Positions 22,160-32,017 of a stretch of 64,000 bases of DNA are shown here, piece after piece. Source of the stretch: Pseudolactococcus reticulitermitis (GTDB lineage Bacteria > Bacillota > Bacilli > Lactobacillales > Streptococcaceae); assembly GCF_002260845.1 (NCBI RefSeq), contig NZ_BEDT01000002.1, positions 124,001 to 188,000 on the forward strand, written 5' to 3'. Made by a program: the position numbers and the translations under genes. Numbering within the stretch: position 1 is the stretch's first letter; every line of letters begins with the position of its first letter. A model generated the notes under the pieces. The model saw only the letters and a list, made by a program, of their open reading frames with translations, searched no databases and had not been told where the DNA came from.

Positions 22160-23269
22160 TCATTTTATATTGATAAATTCACCTGCTTTGAGGATTTTTT
22201 CAGGTTGTTTTTGATATTTTTTGACATTTTTTTCATCGAAGGAGTTGCCGACGATGTTGACGACGGTGCCTGATTTGCCCATGCGCCCCGTCCGCCCCGT
22301 CCGGTGAGTGTAACTTTCGAGATTGACCGGAATATCAAAGTTAATCACATAGTCGAGGTCATCAATGTCAAGACCGCGCGCGGCAATATCTGTTGCAAGT
22401 AGGAGTGTAATCTCGCCATTTTTGAATTTCTCGATAATTGTTTTACGGAAACGCCCATTGACGTCACTGGCGATAGAAACCGCTGCGATATGTTGGAAAG
22501 TCAGTTTTTCTTCGGCATTGCCGAGGTCTTCCAAACGGTTAAAGAAGACCAAACCACGCATATTAGGCATGTGGGCGATTTGTCGGAGGAGGTCAATTTT
22601 CTTCCGATTTTCGACTTTGACCATGAAATGGTCAACCGTTGCGTCCGTTTTGTCGACATTAATCTCAAGCAAGTTAGGCGCAAAACTCGCCATGGTCTCG
22701 TAAACTTCGTGAGCCGTCGCGCTAGAAGCGATGAACTGGTAGTCCTTAGGTGTGCGCGTGATAATCGGCTTGACAAACTGCCACTGCGACTCCTCGAGCA
22801 GGTTATCAACTTCATCGAGAATAATCGTGTTGATAGCAGTCATCTTGATTTTTTTATCTTTAACCAACTCTAAGGCCCGACCGGGGGTCGCAACGATAAT
22901 CTCAGGTCCTTTTTTGATCCGCTCAATTTGGCGTTTAAGACTAGCACCGGAGATAATTAGATTAGCGGTTAGGCTAAGAGGCGCTGCCAATGATTTAACG
23001 ACTTCAAAAATTTGACCGGCAAGCTCACTATTAGGGGCTAGAATCAGGAGCTGTTGCCCCTGTTTTTTTTCTACTTTGAGGAGACTTGGCAAAAGATAGG
23101 CTAAGGTTTTACCTGTCCCAGTCGGGCTAGTGGCAAGGACGTTTTGTCCTGATGAAATGGCATCGAAGGATTGTTGTTGAACCGCCGTAAAATCAGAAAC
23201 AGAGGCTAATACGTCTGTCCAGACTTCAGGAAGCTCATTTTTTGTCAGCGTCAAATTTAATTCCTGCAC
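22160..23269 (-). CDS. DEAD-box family RNA helicase
   Basis: A 369-residue ATP-dependent RNA helicase with only the two-RecA core. Motif I is SPTGTGKT (48-55), Ia region NSELAGQ, motif II DEVD (153-156, a DEAD variant), III SAT (184-186), and VI HRTGRTGR near residue 325. A short lysine-rich C-terminus suggests a CshB/YfmL-like role in RNA decay or ribosome assembly. Start is GTG 23269 with weak GAGAGA upstream; it overlaps the 3' end of the oxidoreductase gene by 35 bases, so the two are coupled. Confidence 0.92.
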   Translation of the reverse strand: MQELNLTLTKNELPEVWTDVLASVSDFTAVQQQSFDAISSGQNVLATSPTGTGKTLAYLLPSLLKVEKKQGQQLLILAPNSELAGQIFEVVKSLAAPLSLTANLIISGASLKRQIERIKKGPEIIVATPGRALELVKDKKIKMTAINTIILDEVDNLLEESQWQFVKPIITRTPKDYQFIASSATAHEVYETMASFAPNLLEINVDKTDATVDHFMVKVENRKKIDLLRQIAHMPNMRGLVFFNRLEDLGNAEEKLTFQHIAAVSIASDVNGRFRKTIIEKFKNGEITLLLATDIAARGLDIDDLDYVINFDIPVNLESYTHRTGRTGRMGKSGTVVNIVGNSFDEKNVKKYQKQPEKILKAGEFINIK

Positions 23270-24230
23270 TTTCTCTCATGGCGTAACTTGTGGCAGCAAC
23301 GTTAATCGCCAGATTTAGCCAGTTTTCATAGTCTTCAAAATGTTGTGGGGTATCGGGCGCTTCAATCACTCGAGCAAAATCAAGCGCTTCTTCTTGCATG
23401 CTATCTTGAGATGCCTTAATCGGTAGTTCAGTTGTGGTGCCATCCAACTCGACGAAATGCGCAGACTGGATGGCATTGACCGCATCAAGCACAAGCGTGC
23501 CAGTCGTCGTATAGATTTCATTGGGTAAAAATGAATTGTAGTTGCCACCCGTTTTAAGGGCGACTTTAAAGCCGTCATAGGAGAGCACACCGACGCCAGA
23601 AACATCGATGCCTGATTCCAGTAATTCAGCTGTGTACTGGGCATACGTTGGCTTGCCGAAAAAAGCATGCGCCGCATAAAGTAAGTACACCCCCAAATCA
23701 GCCAACAAGCCACCTGAAAATTTCGGGTTGAATTTATTGGGTAGCTCGCCGTTTAAGAGGGCGGGCATTTTTGATGAATATTTAGCATAGGTAAAATCAG
23801 CGCCGACGATGATTTTGTCAGCAAGGAACTCTCTGATGATGTCGAAAGATTTTTCATGCAAATTACGCGCTGCTTCAAAGAAAAGGACTTTTTCTTGCGC
23901 CGCAAGCTTGATAATTTCAGCCAGTTCAGCTGGGTTTGAAAAAGCAGGTTTTTCGACAATGACGTGTTTACCAGCTAAAATCGCTGCCTTGGCCTGCTCG
24001 AAATGCAAAGCATTGGGACTAGCGACATAAATCACGTCCAATTCTGAGTCGACAAATTCTGTCAAATGTTCAAAGACATCCACATGGTGGAAATCCTCAG
24101 TAAAGGTCACACCACTCGCTAAATTACGCGTATAAATCGCAGAAAAATGATAGCGTTTCGTTGACAAGGCCGCATCAATAAAAGCACGCGAAATCCAGCC
24201 AGTTCCAATCACACCAAGTTTTAATTTCAT
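23235..24230 (-). CDS. Gfo/Idh/MocA family oxidoreductase
   Basis: A 331-residue NAD(P)-dependent oxidoreductase. The N-terminal Rossmann fold begins KLGVIGTGWISRAF, and the conserved EKPAF motif is at about residue 94. The C-terminal beta-sheet domain includes GGLLADLGVYLLYAAHAFFG. Members act on sugars, inositols or dihydrodiols; the substrate cannot be told here. GGGAGAA is placed well before ATG 24230. Upstream lies the ECF-like transporter and downstream the helicase, all leftward. Confidence 0.9.
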   Translation of the reverse strand: MKLKLGVIGTGWISRAFIDAALSTKRYHFSAIYTRNLASGVTFTEDFHHVDVFEHLTEFVDSELDVIYVASPNALHFEQAKAAILAGKHVIVEKPAFSNPAELAEIIKLAAQEKVLFFEAARNLHEKSFDIIREFLADKIIVGADFTYAKYSSKMPALLNGELPNKFNPKFSGGLLADLGVYLLYAAHAFFGKPTYAQYTAELLESGIDVSGVGVLSYDGFKVALKTGGNYNSFLPNEIYTTTGTLVLDAVNAIQSAHFVELDGTTTELPIKASQDSMQEEALDFARVIEAPDTPQHFEDYENWLNLAINVAATSYAMRESAGIKFDADKK

Positions 24231-24290
24231 AGTTTTCTCCCTAAATTAGGCTTATTAGTTTGCTACAAGCCATTTGACAAAGCCATCAAC

Positions 24291-24998
24291 TCATCGAAAC
24301 GGATTCCAAAGTCGACCGCCATTCACAACAATCAAGATGATACTTATTATAACAGAAAATCCCGCAAGCCACATGGCGCGTTTATCCCGCTCGCTTATCG
24401 GGCGCATCTGATACCAGGTGCGTTTTTGTTTTTTGCCGAAATGTCGGCTGGCTAGTGTTTCTTCGTGTTTTGCTTGCAGCAAAAATCGAACAGCATCAAA
24501 CTTTGAAAACACTAGATTTTGTGCAGCAGCGGCATCACGAAGTTTGAGATAATTAATTGTAAATCGTTTTCTAAGCCCGAAAAGTCGACCGATTTTGTAA
24601 GCCATACGGTAAGGCAGACCGACATAATTGAGACTGGCTGCGATTTCCAAAGGCTGACTGGTCAGTAGAAAAATCTGCAAGAAAGTCAGGATAATCACAT
24701 CTTTCAGAAAAATAGTCAGTAAATAAAGCGCTTCTTGAAGTGTAAAGTCCGCAATCCAGCTGATATTGTAGTGATAAAGTGTGATACCGTAGTCAGGATT
24801 AAGGCTAAAAATAATCACAAGATGTAAGATGATCAAAAACCAAAGCCATTTGGCAAATTTAAGTCTGGCACTCAGAAAATAAGCCAGAGCAATCAAAGCC
24901 AGCACACCCAAAAATCGCGTATCGTTAGAAATAAGTGCAGCCACCATGGTCAGGATAAAAATGATGAATTTACTGAATGGGGTTAAAGGTTTCACCAT
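24291..24998 (-). CDS. EcfT-like transmembrane transporter component
   Basis: A 235-residue membrane protein of the CbiQ/EcfT family, with about five hydrophobic segments and a long cytoplasmic loop after LEIAASLNYVGLPYRMAYKIG. EcfT proteins carry two Ala-Arg-Gly signatures that couple to the ATPases; here the corresponding places read AAAQNLVF and ETLASRHFG, so both are degenerate. It overlaps the ATPase gene by one base. Probably the scaffold of an energy-coupling-factor-type vitamin or metal importer; no S component is nearby. Confidence 0.75.
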   Translation of the reverse strand: MVKPLTPFSKFIIFILTMVAALISNDTRFLGVLALIALAYFLSARLKFAKWLWFLIILHLVIIFSLNPDYGITLYHYNISWIADFTLQEALYLLTIFLKDVIILTFLQIFLLTSQPLEIAASLNYVGLPYRMAYKIGRLFGLRKRFTINYLKLRDAAAAQNLVFSKFDAVRFLLQAKHEETLASRHFGKKQKRTWYQMRPISERDKRAMWLAGFSVIISIILIVVNGGRLWNPFR

Positions 24999-26056
24999 CA
25001 GAAGACCTCCTGTCTATCCATGAATGGTAGGAATTGCTCTTGGTCAGTGACGAGCAAGAGTGTCACGCCTTTTTGATCAAGATAGGTCAAGATTTCTGGG
25101 AAACCTTCAAATTCTGGCTGCTCAATGATGACGATTGGCGTGGCTTGCATGAGAATACAGGCAGTTGTGAACAAACGTTTTTGACGATGCGATAACTGAG
25201 ATAGTCTCTCATTTTTGATAGCAGTTAGCTGACAGAGCGCGAGTAGCTCATCAGAAATACCAGCATCTCGGACGCGTTTAACAAAAATCATATCGTCAGG
25301 ATTAGCCATGATATAGCCGATTTTTCTGCCACGTTTATCGAGAGATTGGTGGGTCACATCTTCGTAATAGAAATCAATCTCGCCTGATGTTGGACGAAAA
25401 CCCGCCAGCATATCAGCGATAGGTAGCTCAGCAGGGGCTGAAATTGCGACTTTTTCACCCTCGTAAATGGCGAAGCTCATTTGAGGCACAAGCTCAGTCA
25501 CGGAAAGAATAGCTTTGTCGGGATTGATTTGACGGTTAAGGTCAAGGTCAACTGTAGCCAGCGCAGTTTCAGATAAATCAATCACTTGGTCAAACAGTTC
25601 AGGTTCAAAATCACCCGTCACAATCAGTGTCCCCTCAAAAGCTTCAGGCAAAAATAAAGGCTCATCCAAGACTAAAATCTCAGTGGGATAGATGAGAAGT
25701 TGCGCCATTGCCAGCACTTGTTTCTTGTAGGGAGACAAGTCCGAAATAGCAGTGTCAAGGTCATCTGTCAAGTGATAGGTTTCAGCACTCTCTTGAACGC
25801 TTGCTCGCATTTGCCCCAAGGGAATGGCATTGTTTTCTAAGTTAAAGGCGAGATTTTCCGCTACTGTGCCAGATATGAAATTGTCATCTAGAGTTTGGAA
25901 AAGGAAGTCAAACTGATGTTTGGGGAGTTGGCCGGCTATTTTTTTGAGTAATCTTGTTTTACCGCTAGCCATCGCGCCTTTAATCAAGATTTTGTCGCCG
26001 GTCTGGATGACGAGCTGGTCATCTTCTAATGCTAATAAAGTGTTCTTTGTGTTCAT
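24998..26056 (-). CDS. Fused ECF-type ABC ATPase with degenerate second half
   Basis: About 352 residues forming two ATPase halves. Half one has Walker A GAMASGKT, a degenerate signature LSPYKKQ and Walker B ILVLDEP. Half two keeps the fold pattern ([37 protein letters not shown]) but has lost the P-loop GK(S/T). Start placed at ATG 26056; a longer ORF would add a hydrophobic stretch that overlaps the promoter. No ribosome site is visible and the -10 box TAAAAT (26072-26067) is only 10 bases upstream, so the mRNA may be leaderless. Confidence 0.8.
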   Translation of the reverse strand: MNTKNTLLALEDDQLVIQTGDKILIKGAMASGKTRLLKKIAGQLPKHQFDFLFQTLDDNFISGTVAENLAFNLENNAIPLGQMRASVQESAETYHLTDDLDTAISDLSPYKKQVLAMAQLLIYPTEILVLDEPLFLPEAFEGTLIVTGDFEPELFDQVIDLSETALATVDLDLNRQINPDKAILSVTELVPQMSFAIYEGEKVAISAPAELPIADMLAGFRPTSGEIDFYYEDVTHQSLDKRGRKIGYIMANPDDMIFVKRVRDAGISDELLALCQLTAIKNERLSQLSHRQKRLFTTACILMQATPIVIIEQPEFEGFPEILTYLDQKGVTLLLVTDQEQFLPFMDRQEVF

Positions 26057-26109
26057 TATACAATCTATTTTACCAAAAAAGCAGAAAAATTGATATAATA
26101 GGAAACATG
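26057..26109. promoter_or_regulatory. Divergent promoters for ECF ATPase and udk
   Basis: Rightward: TGATATAAT (extended -10, TATAAT 26094-26099) for udk. Leftward: TGGTAAAAT (TAAAAT on minus strand, 26072-26067) for the ATPase. Both -10 boxes lie within about 10 bases of a start codon. Confidence 0.65.
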
Positions 26110-26736
26110 ATGAAAAAACCAATGATTATTGGTGTGACAGGAGGGTCTGCTTCGGGTAAGACTTCTGTTAGCCAAGCCATACTGACAAACTTTTCAAATG
26201 AACAAATCGCTTTGATTGAGCATGATTCTTATTACAAAGACCAGAGCCATCTGGACTTTGAGGAGCGTCTCAAGACCAACTATGACCATCCTTTAGCCTA
26301 TGATACGACGTATTTGATTCGCCAGCTTGAGGAGCTTCAAGCGGGAAAAGAAGTCGCCATTCCGATTTATGACTACACCAATCATACGCGTAGTCAAGAA
26401 ACTTACTGTCAAAAACCAGTGGATGTCATCATTGTCGAAGGGATTTTAGTCCTAGAAGATGAGCGCTTGCGGGATATGATGGCGATTAAGATTTTTGTGG
26501 ATACAGATGACGATGTTCGGATTATTCGTCGAATTAAGCGGGATATGTCAGAACGTGGTCGGAGTTTAGATAGTATTATCGAGCAGTATTTGAACGCTGT
26601 TAAACCGATGTATCATGAATTTATTGAGCCAACGAAACGGTATGCAGATTTGATTATTCCCGAAGGCATCAGTAATTTAGTCGGTCTAGACATCATCAAT
26701 ACCAAGATTGCAGCCATTTTGGAAGAAAATAAGTAA
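26110..26736 (+). CDS. udk: Uridine kinase
   Basis: A 208-residue uridine/cytidine kinase of the pyrimidine salvage pathway, phosphorylating uridine to UMP with GTP or ATP. The P-loop GGSASGKTS is at about residues 10-18, EHDSYYKDQ and NYDHPLAYD are the nucleoside-binding segments, and [16 protein letters not shown] is family-typical. Start 26110 has AGGA 7 bases upstream; ATG 26107 directly before it is possible. Full length for the family. Confidence 0.95.
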   Translation: MKKPMIIGVTGGSASGKTSVSQAILTNFSNEQIALIEHDSYYKDQSHLDFEERLKTNYDHPLAYDTTYLIRQLEELQAGKEVAIPIYDYTNHTRSQETYCQKPVDVIIVEGILVLEDERLRDMMAIKIFVDTDDDVRIIRRIKRDMSERGRSLDSIIEQYLNAVKPMYHEFIEPTKRYADLIIPEGISNLVGLDIINTKIAAILEENK

Positions 26737-26743
26737 GAAAACG

Positions 26744-26773
26744 TTTACAAATCTTTGTGAATTATGCTATAAT
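26744..26773 (+). promoter_or_regulatory. pta promoter
   Basis: TTTACA (26744-26749), an 18-base spacer, TATAAT (26768-26773) preceded by TGC (extended -10). Confidence 0.8.
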
Positions 26774-26809
26774 GTCGTTAAACTAAAAATTAGAAGGACA
26801 TATTGATAG

Positions 26810-27793
26810 ATGAAAAACGATTTGTTTGATGGACTCAAAGCGAAAATTGCAGGAAAAAACTTAAAGATAGTTTTTCCTGAAGGGATTGAACCACGGATTA
26901 TTGGTGCTGCTTACCGCTTGCAGTCTGAACAGTTAGTGACGCCGATTCTTTTGGGCAATGTTGAAGAAATTTCAGCGACCTTACGCTCACGTGGTTTGCA
27001 GTCATCGCTCTTTACGATTATTGATCCAGCAGATTATGATGGGTTTGATGAGATGGTTGTTGCCTTCGTTGAACGTCGTGCTGGCAAAGTCACGGAAGAG
27101 CAGGCGCGCGATGTTTTATTAGATGTCAACTATTTTGGCACCATGCTAGTCTATATGGGGCTTGCTGATGGCTTGGTATCTGGTGCGGTTCACTCGACGG
27201 CTGATACGGTGCGCCCAGCGCTCCAAATCATTAAAACGAAACCAGGAATTTCACGGACATCAGGTGCATTCTTGATGGTACGCGCCTATGGTCAAGAAAA
27301 ATATATTTTCAGTGATTGTGCCATCAATATTAAACCGGGTGCGCAAGAATTGGCAGAAATCGCCATTGATTCAGCAGCAACGGCAAAATTGTTTGACATC
27401 GAGCCACGTGTGGCCATGCTCAGTTTTTCAACCAATGGTTCTGGCGCATCAGAAGATGTGACAAAAGTTGTTGAGGCGACAAAAATTGCCAAAGACTTAC
27501 GTCCAGACCTTAAAATTGATGGTGAAATGCAATTTGATGCGGCCTTTGTGCCAGAAGTTGGTCGTTTGAAATTCCCGAATTCTCAAGTTGCTGGTAATGC
27601 GAGTGTCTTTGTTTTCCCAGATTTACAATCTGGGAATATCGGTTATAAAATCGCCCAACGTCTCGGAAATTTCGAAGCCATTGGCCCAATTCTTCAAGGC
27701 TTGAACAAACCAGTGTCTGACTTGTCACGTGGTTCAAATGAAGAAGATGTCTATAAATTATCCATCATCACCGCTGCGCAGGCTTTGATGTAA
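26810..27793 (+). CDS. pta: Phosphate acetyltransferase
   Basis: A 327-residue phosphotransacetylase (EutD/PTA_PTB type), converting acetyl-CoA and phosphate to acetyl-phosphate in mixed-acid fermentation. Family stretches include LKIVFPEGIEPRIIGAA, VSGAVHSTADTVRPALQIIK, MLSFSTNGSGASEDVTK, and DGEMQFDAAFVPEVG. The single-domain length is usual for Gram-positives. It has its own promoter and a strong terminator, so it is monocistronic. Confidence 0.96.
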   Translation: MKNDLFDGLKAKIAGKNLKIVFPEGIEPRIIGAAYRLQSEQLVTPILLGNVEEISATLRSRGLQSSLFTIIDPADYDGFDEMVVAFVERRAGKVTEEQARDVLLDVNYFGTMLVYMGLADGLVSGAVHSTADTVRPALQIIKTKPGISRTSGAFLMVRAYGQEKYIFSDCAINIKPGAQELAEIAIDSAATAKLFDIEPRVAMLSFSTNGSGASEDVTKVVEATKIAKDLRPDLKIDGEMQFDAAFVPEVGRLKFPNSQVAGNASVFVFPDLQSGNIGYKIAQRLGNFEAIGPILQGLNKPVSDLSRGSNEEDVYKLSIITAAQALM

Positions 27794-27798
27794 GTCAA

Positions 27799-27836
27799 AT
27801 AAAAAATCTGACAACATTAGATGTCAGATTTTTTAT
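27799..27836. terminator. Bidirectional terminator between pta and HAD gene
   Basis: AATAAAAAATCTGACA / TGTCAGATTTTTTATT with a loop of about 8 bases. A/T runs on both sides suit the two convergent genes. Confidence 0.92.
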
Positions 27837-27841
27837 TGTGC

Positions 27842-28630
27842 TTAAAGCCATCCCCAGTGTTTAAAGGCATTGACAATACCATGGTCAGTATTGGCTGTTG
27901 TGACAAAGTCAGCAATCGCTTTAAGGTCATCTATGGCATTACCCATGGCAGTCGCATGGTCAACAGCTTCTAGGAGATGGAGATCATTTGGCCCATCGCC
28001 AAAGCCGTAAGTTTCGCCTGTAAAGCCAAGTAATTCGACAACTTTTTTGATTCCCGTCCCCTTGTTTGAACCGGCATTGATGATGTCAATCGAATAAGGT
28101 GAATTTTTGAAATAATTAAATTCAGGCACCAGATTTTGGTAATACGCCACATCAGAAACTTGGTCAGTAATGACTAAGAGCATATTGATTTCGGTTGTTA
28201 GGTAATGTGTCGAATCGACGGTCGGGAGTGGTGCATCTGTGTAGCCGTAGGCTTTTTTCACGAGATCAGTCATCTCAGACACACAGTAAGTGTCCTTGTC
28301 ATAAAAGGCGAGCGCTTGCTGTTTCGCATCAGCGATGGTTTTCAGTTTAGCGATGCTCTCCGCTGCCATCGCCTCGTGATAAATGACTTCTCCCTCAACG
28401 ATGATAAATTGACCGTTCATGGTCACAGCGCTGGTAATGCCAGCCTGAGCCATGAGCGCGTCCAGCTCAAAATGCCCACGACCCGTAGCAATCACAGGTA
28501 AAATGCCCTTACGGCGAATATGGTGCAAGGCTTGAATAACTTCCTCATCTAATTGGCTGTTCTTGTTGAGCAGTGTGCCATCCAAATCGAAAAAAGCCAT
28601 GGCATGATATGTCTTGTTTATATTTTCCAT
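27842..28630 (-). CDS. HAD-superfamily phosphatase, Cof subfamily
   Basis: A 262-residue Cof-type (IIB) HAD hydrolase. The catalytic motif FFDLDGTLL is at about residues 13-21, ATGRGHFE contributes motif II, a lysine follows in motif III ([13 protein letters not shown]), and [13 protein letters not shown] is motif IV. These enzymes dephosphorylate sugar phosphates or cofactors; the substrate is unknown. ATG 28630 lies only 6 bases from the minus-strand -10 box TATACT, so translation may be leaderless, or start at a later ATG (MAFFDLDG, 28600). Confidence 0.9.
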   Translation of the reverse strand: MENINKTYHAMAFFDLDGTLLNKNSQLDEEVIQALHHIRRKGILPVIATGRGHFELDALMAQAGITSAVTMNGQFIIVEGEVIYHEAMAAESIAKLKTIADAKQQALAFYDKDTYCVSEMTDLVKKAYGYTDAPLPTVDSTHYLTTEINMLLVITDQVSDVAYYQNLVPEFNYFKNSPYSIDIINAGSNKGTGIKKVVELLGFTGETYGFGDGPNDLHLLEAVDHATAMGNAIDDLKAIADFVTTANTDHGIVNAFKHWGWL

Positions 28631-28636
28631 AAGTTT

Positions 28637-28659
28637 AGTATATCAAATTATGGTATAAT
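28637..28659. promoter_or_regulatory. Divergent promoters for HAD gene and ftsK
   Basis: Minus strand: TGATATACT (TATACT 28642-28637). Plus strand: TGGTATAAT (TATAAT 28654-28659). Both have the extended -10 TGN, and neither start codon has a Shine-Dalgarno sequence. Confidence 0.7.
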
Positions 28660-28669
28660 TGTAGTAACT

Positions 28670-31009
28670 ATGGCTAAGAAAACTCAAAAAAAAACAAATA
28701 AGAACAGAAAAATATCCAAAAAAGCACAGGCTGAACAAGCAGAAAAACAAAAAGTCGTGGCATTGTTTGTCACCTTATTTTTGCTGATTTTCGCAGCGAC
28801 CCGTCTCGGCATGTTCGGCATTTCGCTCTATAACTTAATCCGAATCGCCGTCGGCAGTCTCGCTTATACCGTCATTATTACTGGCGTTATCATGATTATC
28901 CTGCCCATCTTTAAAAAAGAATTTTCAGCAGCACACCGCAAATCAATCATCGGTCTGATTTTAATCTTTTTGGCCATGGTGTTAGGCTTTCAGGCGCATT
29001 TTGATAACCTTGTCGGGACTAACCACACCTGGGCTGTGGTTTCAAGCCAGCTTATCAAACTGAAAGTGACTGAATTTGCAGGCGCGGGCATGCTTGGTCA
29101 TGCGATTTATTCGCCACTGAAACTCCTTTTTTCAGTCATCGGCGTTTATTTGATTGCAGGACTTTTACTAATTCCTGGCTTGTATTATCTGTCGCCACAA
29201 TTTTGGCAGGCTATTTTTGCCAAACTCAAAGTCAGCTTAGCAGACAAACGAGAAAAACGTCAAGCAGAAAAAACAGAACGCCAAGCGACGCGTGAAGCGG
29301 TAGCAGTAGCTGAAACAGCGCCACTTGAAACTGCAAGTATTGACCCACAAGAATTAACAGCGCCAAATGTTTATGACGTCTTGCCTTATAAAGAGCCTGA
29401 AATTGTCATGCCAGATTATGAGCCAGAAACGGGTGAGATTTTAGCACCTGAACCAGACGCGGAAACGGATGAAACAGACGATAATCTCCCTATCAATTTC
29501 ACCGCAACACCTGAAATGTCTCGTTATCAATTACCAGATGCGACCTTGCTTGCCCCAACGCCGATTAAAAATCAGGCTAATGAACGCAAGAATGTCCAAC
29601 ATAATATCAAAATACTAGAAACAACCTTTAAAAGTTTTGGGATTCAAGCGACAGTTGAATCAGCAATCGTTGGCCCATCTGTGTCAAAATATGAAATCAA
29701 ACCCGCAACTGGCGTTAAAGTTAGCCGAATTCTCAATCTCCAAGATGATTTAGCTTTAGCTTTAGCCGCAAAAGATGTCAGAATTGAAGCGCCAATCCCC
29801 GGAAAATCAGTCGTCGGGATTGAAATTCCGAACTCGGAAGTTGCCATGGTCGGTTTTCGTGAGATGTGGGAAAATGCCCAGACCAATCCTGACAATCTGT
29901 TAGAAGTCCCGCTCGGGAAAGCAGTTGATGGCTCGATTAAGACGTTCAATCTGGCTAAAATGCCCCATATTTTAGTCGCAGGCTCAACCGGTTCAGGTAA
30001 ATCGGTCGCGGTGAATGGCATCATTACCAGTATCCTGATGAAGGCACTCCCTAGTCAAGTCAAGTTTCTCATGGTTGACCCCAAAATGGTCGAGCTGGAT
30101 GTCTATAATGATATTCCGCATCTTCTCATTCCAGTTGTGACCAATCCACGTAAAGCAGCGCGCGCCTTGCAAAAAGTCGTGGATGAAATGGAAAATCGTT
30201 ATGAACTTTTCCGTCGTGTCGGCTCACGCAATATGGAGGGCTACAATGCCAAAGTCGAGAAATTTAACGCTGAAAATGAAGAAAAACAGCAGACTTTACC
30301 GCTTATTGTCGTGATTGTCGATGAATTGGCAGACTTGATGATGGTCGCCTCCAAAGAAGTTGAAGACGCCATCATTCGGATTGGGCAAAAAGCGCGTGCG
30401 GCAGGCATTCACATGATTCTTGCCACACAACGGCCGTCCGTTGATGTTATCAGCGGTCTGATTAAGGCTAACGTGCCGAGCCGTGTCGCTTTTGCTGTCT
30501 CTTCTGGTACAGATTCGCGGACGATTATTGATAGCAATGGCGCTGAAAAACTCCTCGGTCGCGGTGATATGCTCTTTAAGCCGATTGATGAAAATCACGC
30601 CATTCGCTTGCAGGGCGCTTTCCTGTCAGATGATGACGTGGCAAGCGTTGTCAACTTCATTAAAAATCAAGCCAGTGCGGATTATGATGAAACATTTGAC
30701 CCGGGCGAAGTGGCAGAAGATGATGCGAGAGGATTTGACAGCAATGGTGGCGCTAGTGCTTCCGATTCTGGCGACCCCCTCTTTGAGCAAGCCAAACAGC
30801 TGGTCATCGAGAGCCAAAAAGCCTCAGCCTCCATGCTCCAACGTCGCCTGTCGACCGGCTTTAACAGAGCCACACGCATTATGGAAGAGCTAGAGGCAGC
30901 CGGCATCATCACCCCTGCCGAAGGCACGAAACCTCGCAAGGTTTTAGTCACTCAGCTGGACGAGCCTGCGGCTGATACGGAAAATGGAGGTAGCCATGAC
31001 AGTATTTGA
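28670..31009 (+). CDS. ftsK: DNA translocase FtsK/SpoIIIE
   Basis: A 779-residue septal DNA pump. A basic N-terminus is followed by four membrane segments (about residues 25-180), an acidic linker (about 200-300), the motor with Walker A GSTGSGKS (438-445) and Walker [12 protein letters not shown], and a C-terminal winged-helix gamma domain ([18 protein letters not shown] onward) that reads polarity motifs. Start set at ATG 28670, 11 bases after TATAAT and without ribosome site; the open frame further upstream overlaps the HAD gene and promoter. The stop lies inside holA. Confidence 0.95.
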   Translation: MAKKTQKKTNKNRKISKKAQAEQAEKQKVVALFVTLFLLIFAATRLGMFGISLYNLIRIAVGSLAYTVIITGVIMIILPIFKKEFSAAHRKSIIGLILIFLAMVLGFQAHFDNLVGTNHTWAVVSSQLIKLKVTEFAGAGMLGHAIYSPLKLLFSVIGVYLIAGLLLIPGLYYLSPQFWQAIFAKLKVSLADKREKRQAEKTERQATREAVAVAETAPLETASIDPQELTAPNVYDVLPYKEPEIVMPDYEPETGEILAPEPDAETDETDDNLPINFTATPEMSRYQLPDATLLAPTPIKNQANERKNVQHNIKILETTFKSFGIQATVESAIVGPSVSKYEIKPATGVKVSRILNLQDDLALALAAKDVRIEAPIPGKSVVGIEIPNSEVAMVGFREMWENAQTNPDNLLEVPLGKAVDGSIKTFNLAKMPHILVAGSTGSGKSVAVNGIITSILMKALPSQVKFLMVDPKMVELDVYNDIPHLLIPVVTNPRKAARALQKVVDEMENRYELFRRVGSRNMEGYNAKVEKFNAENEEKQQTLPLIVVIVDELADLMMVASKEVEDAIIRIGQKARAAGIHMILATQRPSVDVISGLIKANVPSRVAFAVSSGTDSRTIIDSNGAEKLLGRGDMLFKPIDENHAIRLQGAFLSDDDVASVVNFIKNQASADYDETFDPGEVAEDDARGFDSNGGASASDSGDPLFEQAKQLVIESQKASASMLQRRLSTGFNRATRIMEELEAAGIITPAEGTKPRKVLVTQLDEPAADTENGGSHDSI

Positions 31010-31997
31010 TGCGCTATCGCGGCTATCAGCAGCGGACTTACCTCAGTTCACTGTGATTTCAGGAGAAAATGACGATATTATTTCTGAGCTGAAGACACAG
31101 ATTTTCCAGAAAATCGGCTTTGACCCCTCAGATTTATCTCAGGCCTATTTCGACATGACCGAGTCTGACCCAAATCTAGCCCTCGAAGAATTGGAAAGCC
31201 TCCCATTTTTTGGGGATGGCATGCTCGTTGTCTTTGAAAATCTCTGGGATTTGACCACCGTCAAAAAATCAGTTTTGACAGAACAACAGGTAACACGGTT
31301 AGAGAATTTTCTGGATAATCCGCTCGAGACAACCAAAGTTATCTTCATCTGTCATGGCAAATTAGACGGCAAACGCCGCATTGTTAAGAAACTTAAAAAA
31401 CTCGCTTTTCATCTGGAAGCTACTGACTTAAAGCCAAATGAATTGACCCAATATTTTATCACTGATTCAGGTTTACAACCTAATATCGTTAATCTCATCA
31501 TTGAGAAGTCGAATGCAAACTTTGCCATCATCAGACAGAATATCGAAATGGTTAAAACCTATGCAGATGGCAGAGCCATCACGCCTGACGATGTTCAAGC
31601 AGCAGTGCCCAAATCGCTATCTGACAACATTTTCGACCTGACGGACTTGATTTTGAAATCGAAATTAGTCGAAGCACGGGCCTTGGTCGCAGATCTCGTC
31701 TTACAAGGAGAAGATGAGATTAAGTTGTTGGCGATTTTGACCATCAATTTTCGCTTGTACTTTCAAATTAAGCTCTTGCTAGATAAGCACTACACAGATA
31801 GGCAGCTAATCGAGTTTTTGAAAATCAATCCCTATCGTCTGAAATTTTTAGTCGGTCCTGCGCGAGCTAGAAGCAGAGCCTTTTTAGCCCAAGCCTTGCG
31901 ACAGTTGATTGATACCGACTACAAAATCAAATCGGGGCAGGCAGATAAAAAATTCCTCTTGGATATGGCATTAATCCGCCTATCTGAGAAAAAATAA
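30996..31997 (+). CDS. holA: DNA polymerase III delta subunit
   Basis: A 333-residue clamp-loader delta subunit. N-terminal AAA-like domain ([43 protein letters not shown]), middle domain ([17 protein letters not shown]), and C-terminal collar ([24 protein letters not shown]). GGAGG is directly upstream of ATG 30996, which overlaps the end of ftsK by 14 bases. Delta opens the beta clamp for loading at replication forks. Confidence 0.93.
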   Translation: MTVFDALSRLSAADLPQFTVISGENDDIISELKTQIFQKIGFDPSDLSQAYFDMTESDPNLALEELESLPFFGDGMLVVFENLWDLTTVKKSVLTEQQVTRLENFLDNPLETTKVIFICHGKLDGKRRIVKKLKKLAFHLEATDLKPNELTQYFITDSGLQPNIVNLIIEKSNANFAIIRQNIEMVKTYADGRAITPDDVQAAVPKSLSDNIFDLTDLILKSKLVEARALVADLVLQGEDEIKLLAILTINFRLYFQIKLLLDKHYTDRQLIEFLKINPYRLKFLVGPARARSRAFLAQALRQLIDTDYKIKSGQADKKFLLDMALIRLSEKK

Positions 31998-32017
31998 TCA
32001 TAAAAGGAACATGACAC

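Noticed and set aside
24291-26056. Calling the ECF-like pair a cobalt or biotin transporter
   Set aside because: No S component is present and signature motifs are degenerate, so the substrate cannot be assigned.
26057-26122. Longer start of the ECF ATPase (22 extra hydrophobic residues)
   Set aside because: It would extend over both divergent promoters and into udk; the fold begins only after ATG 26056.
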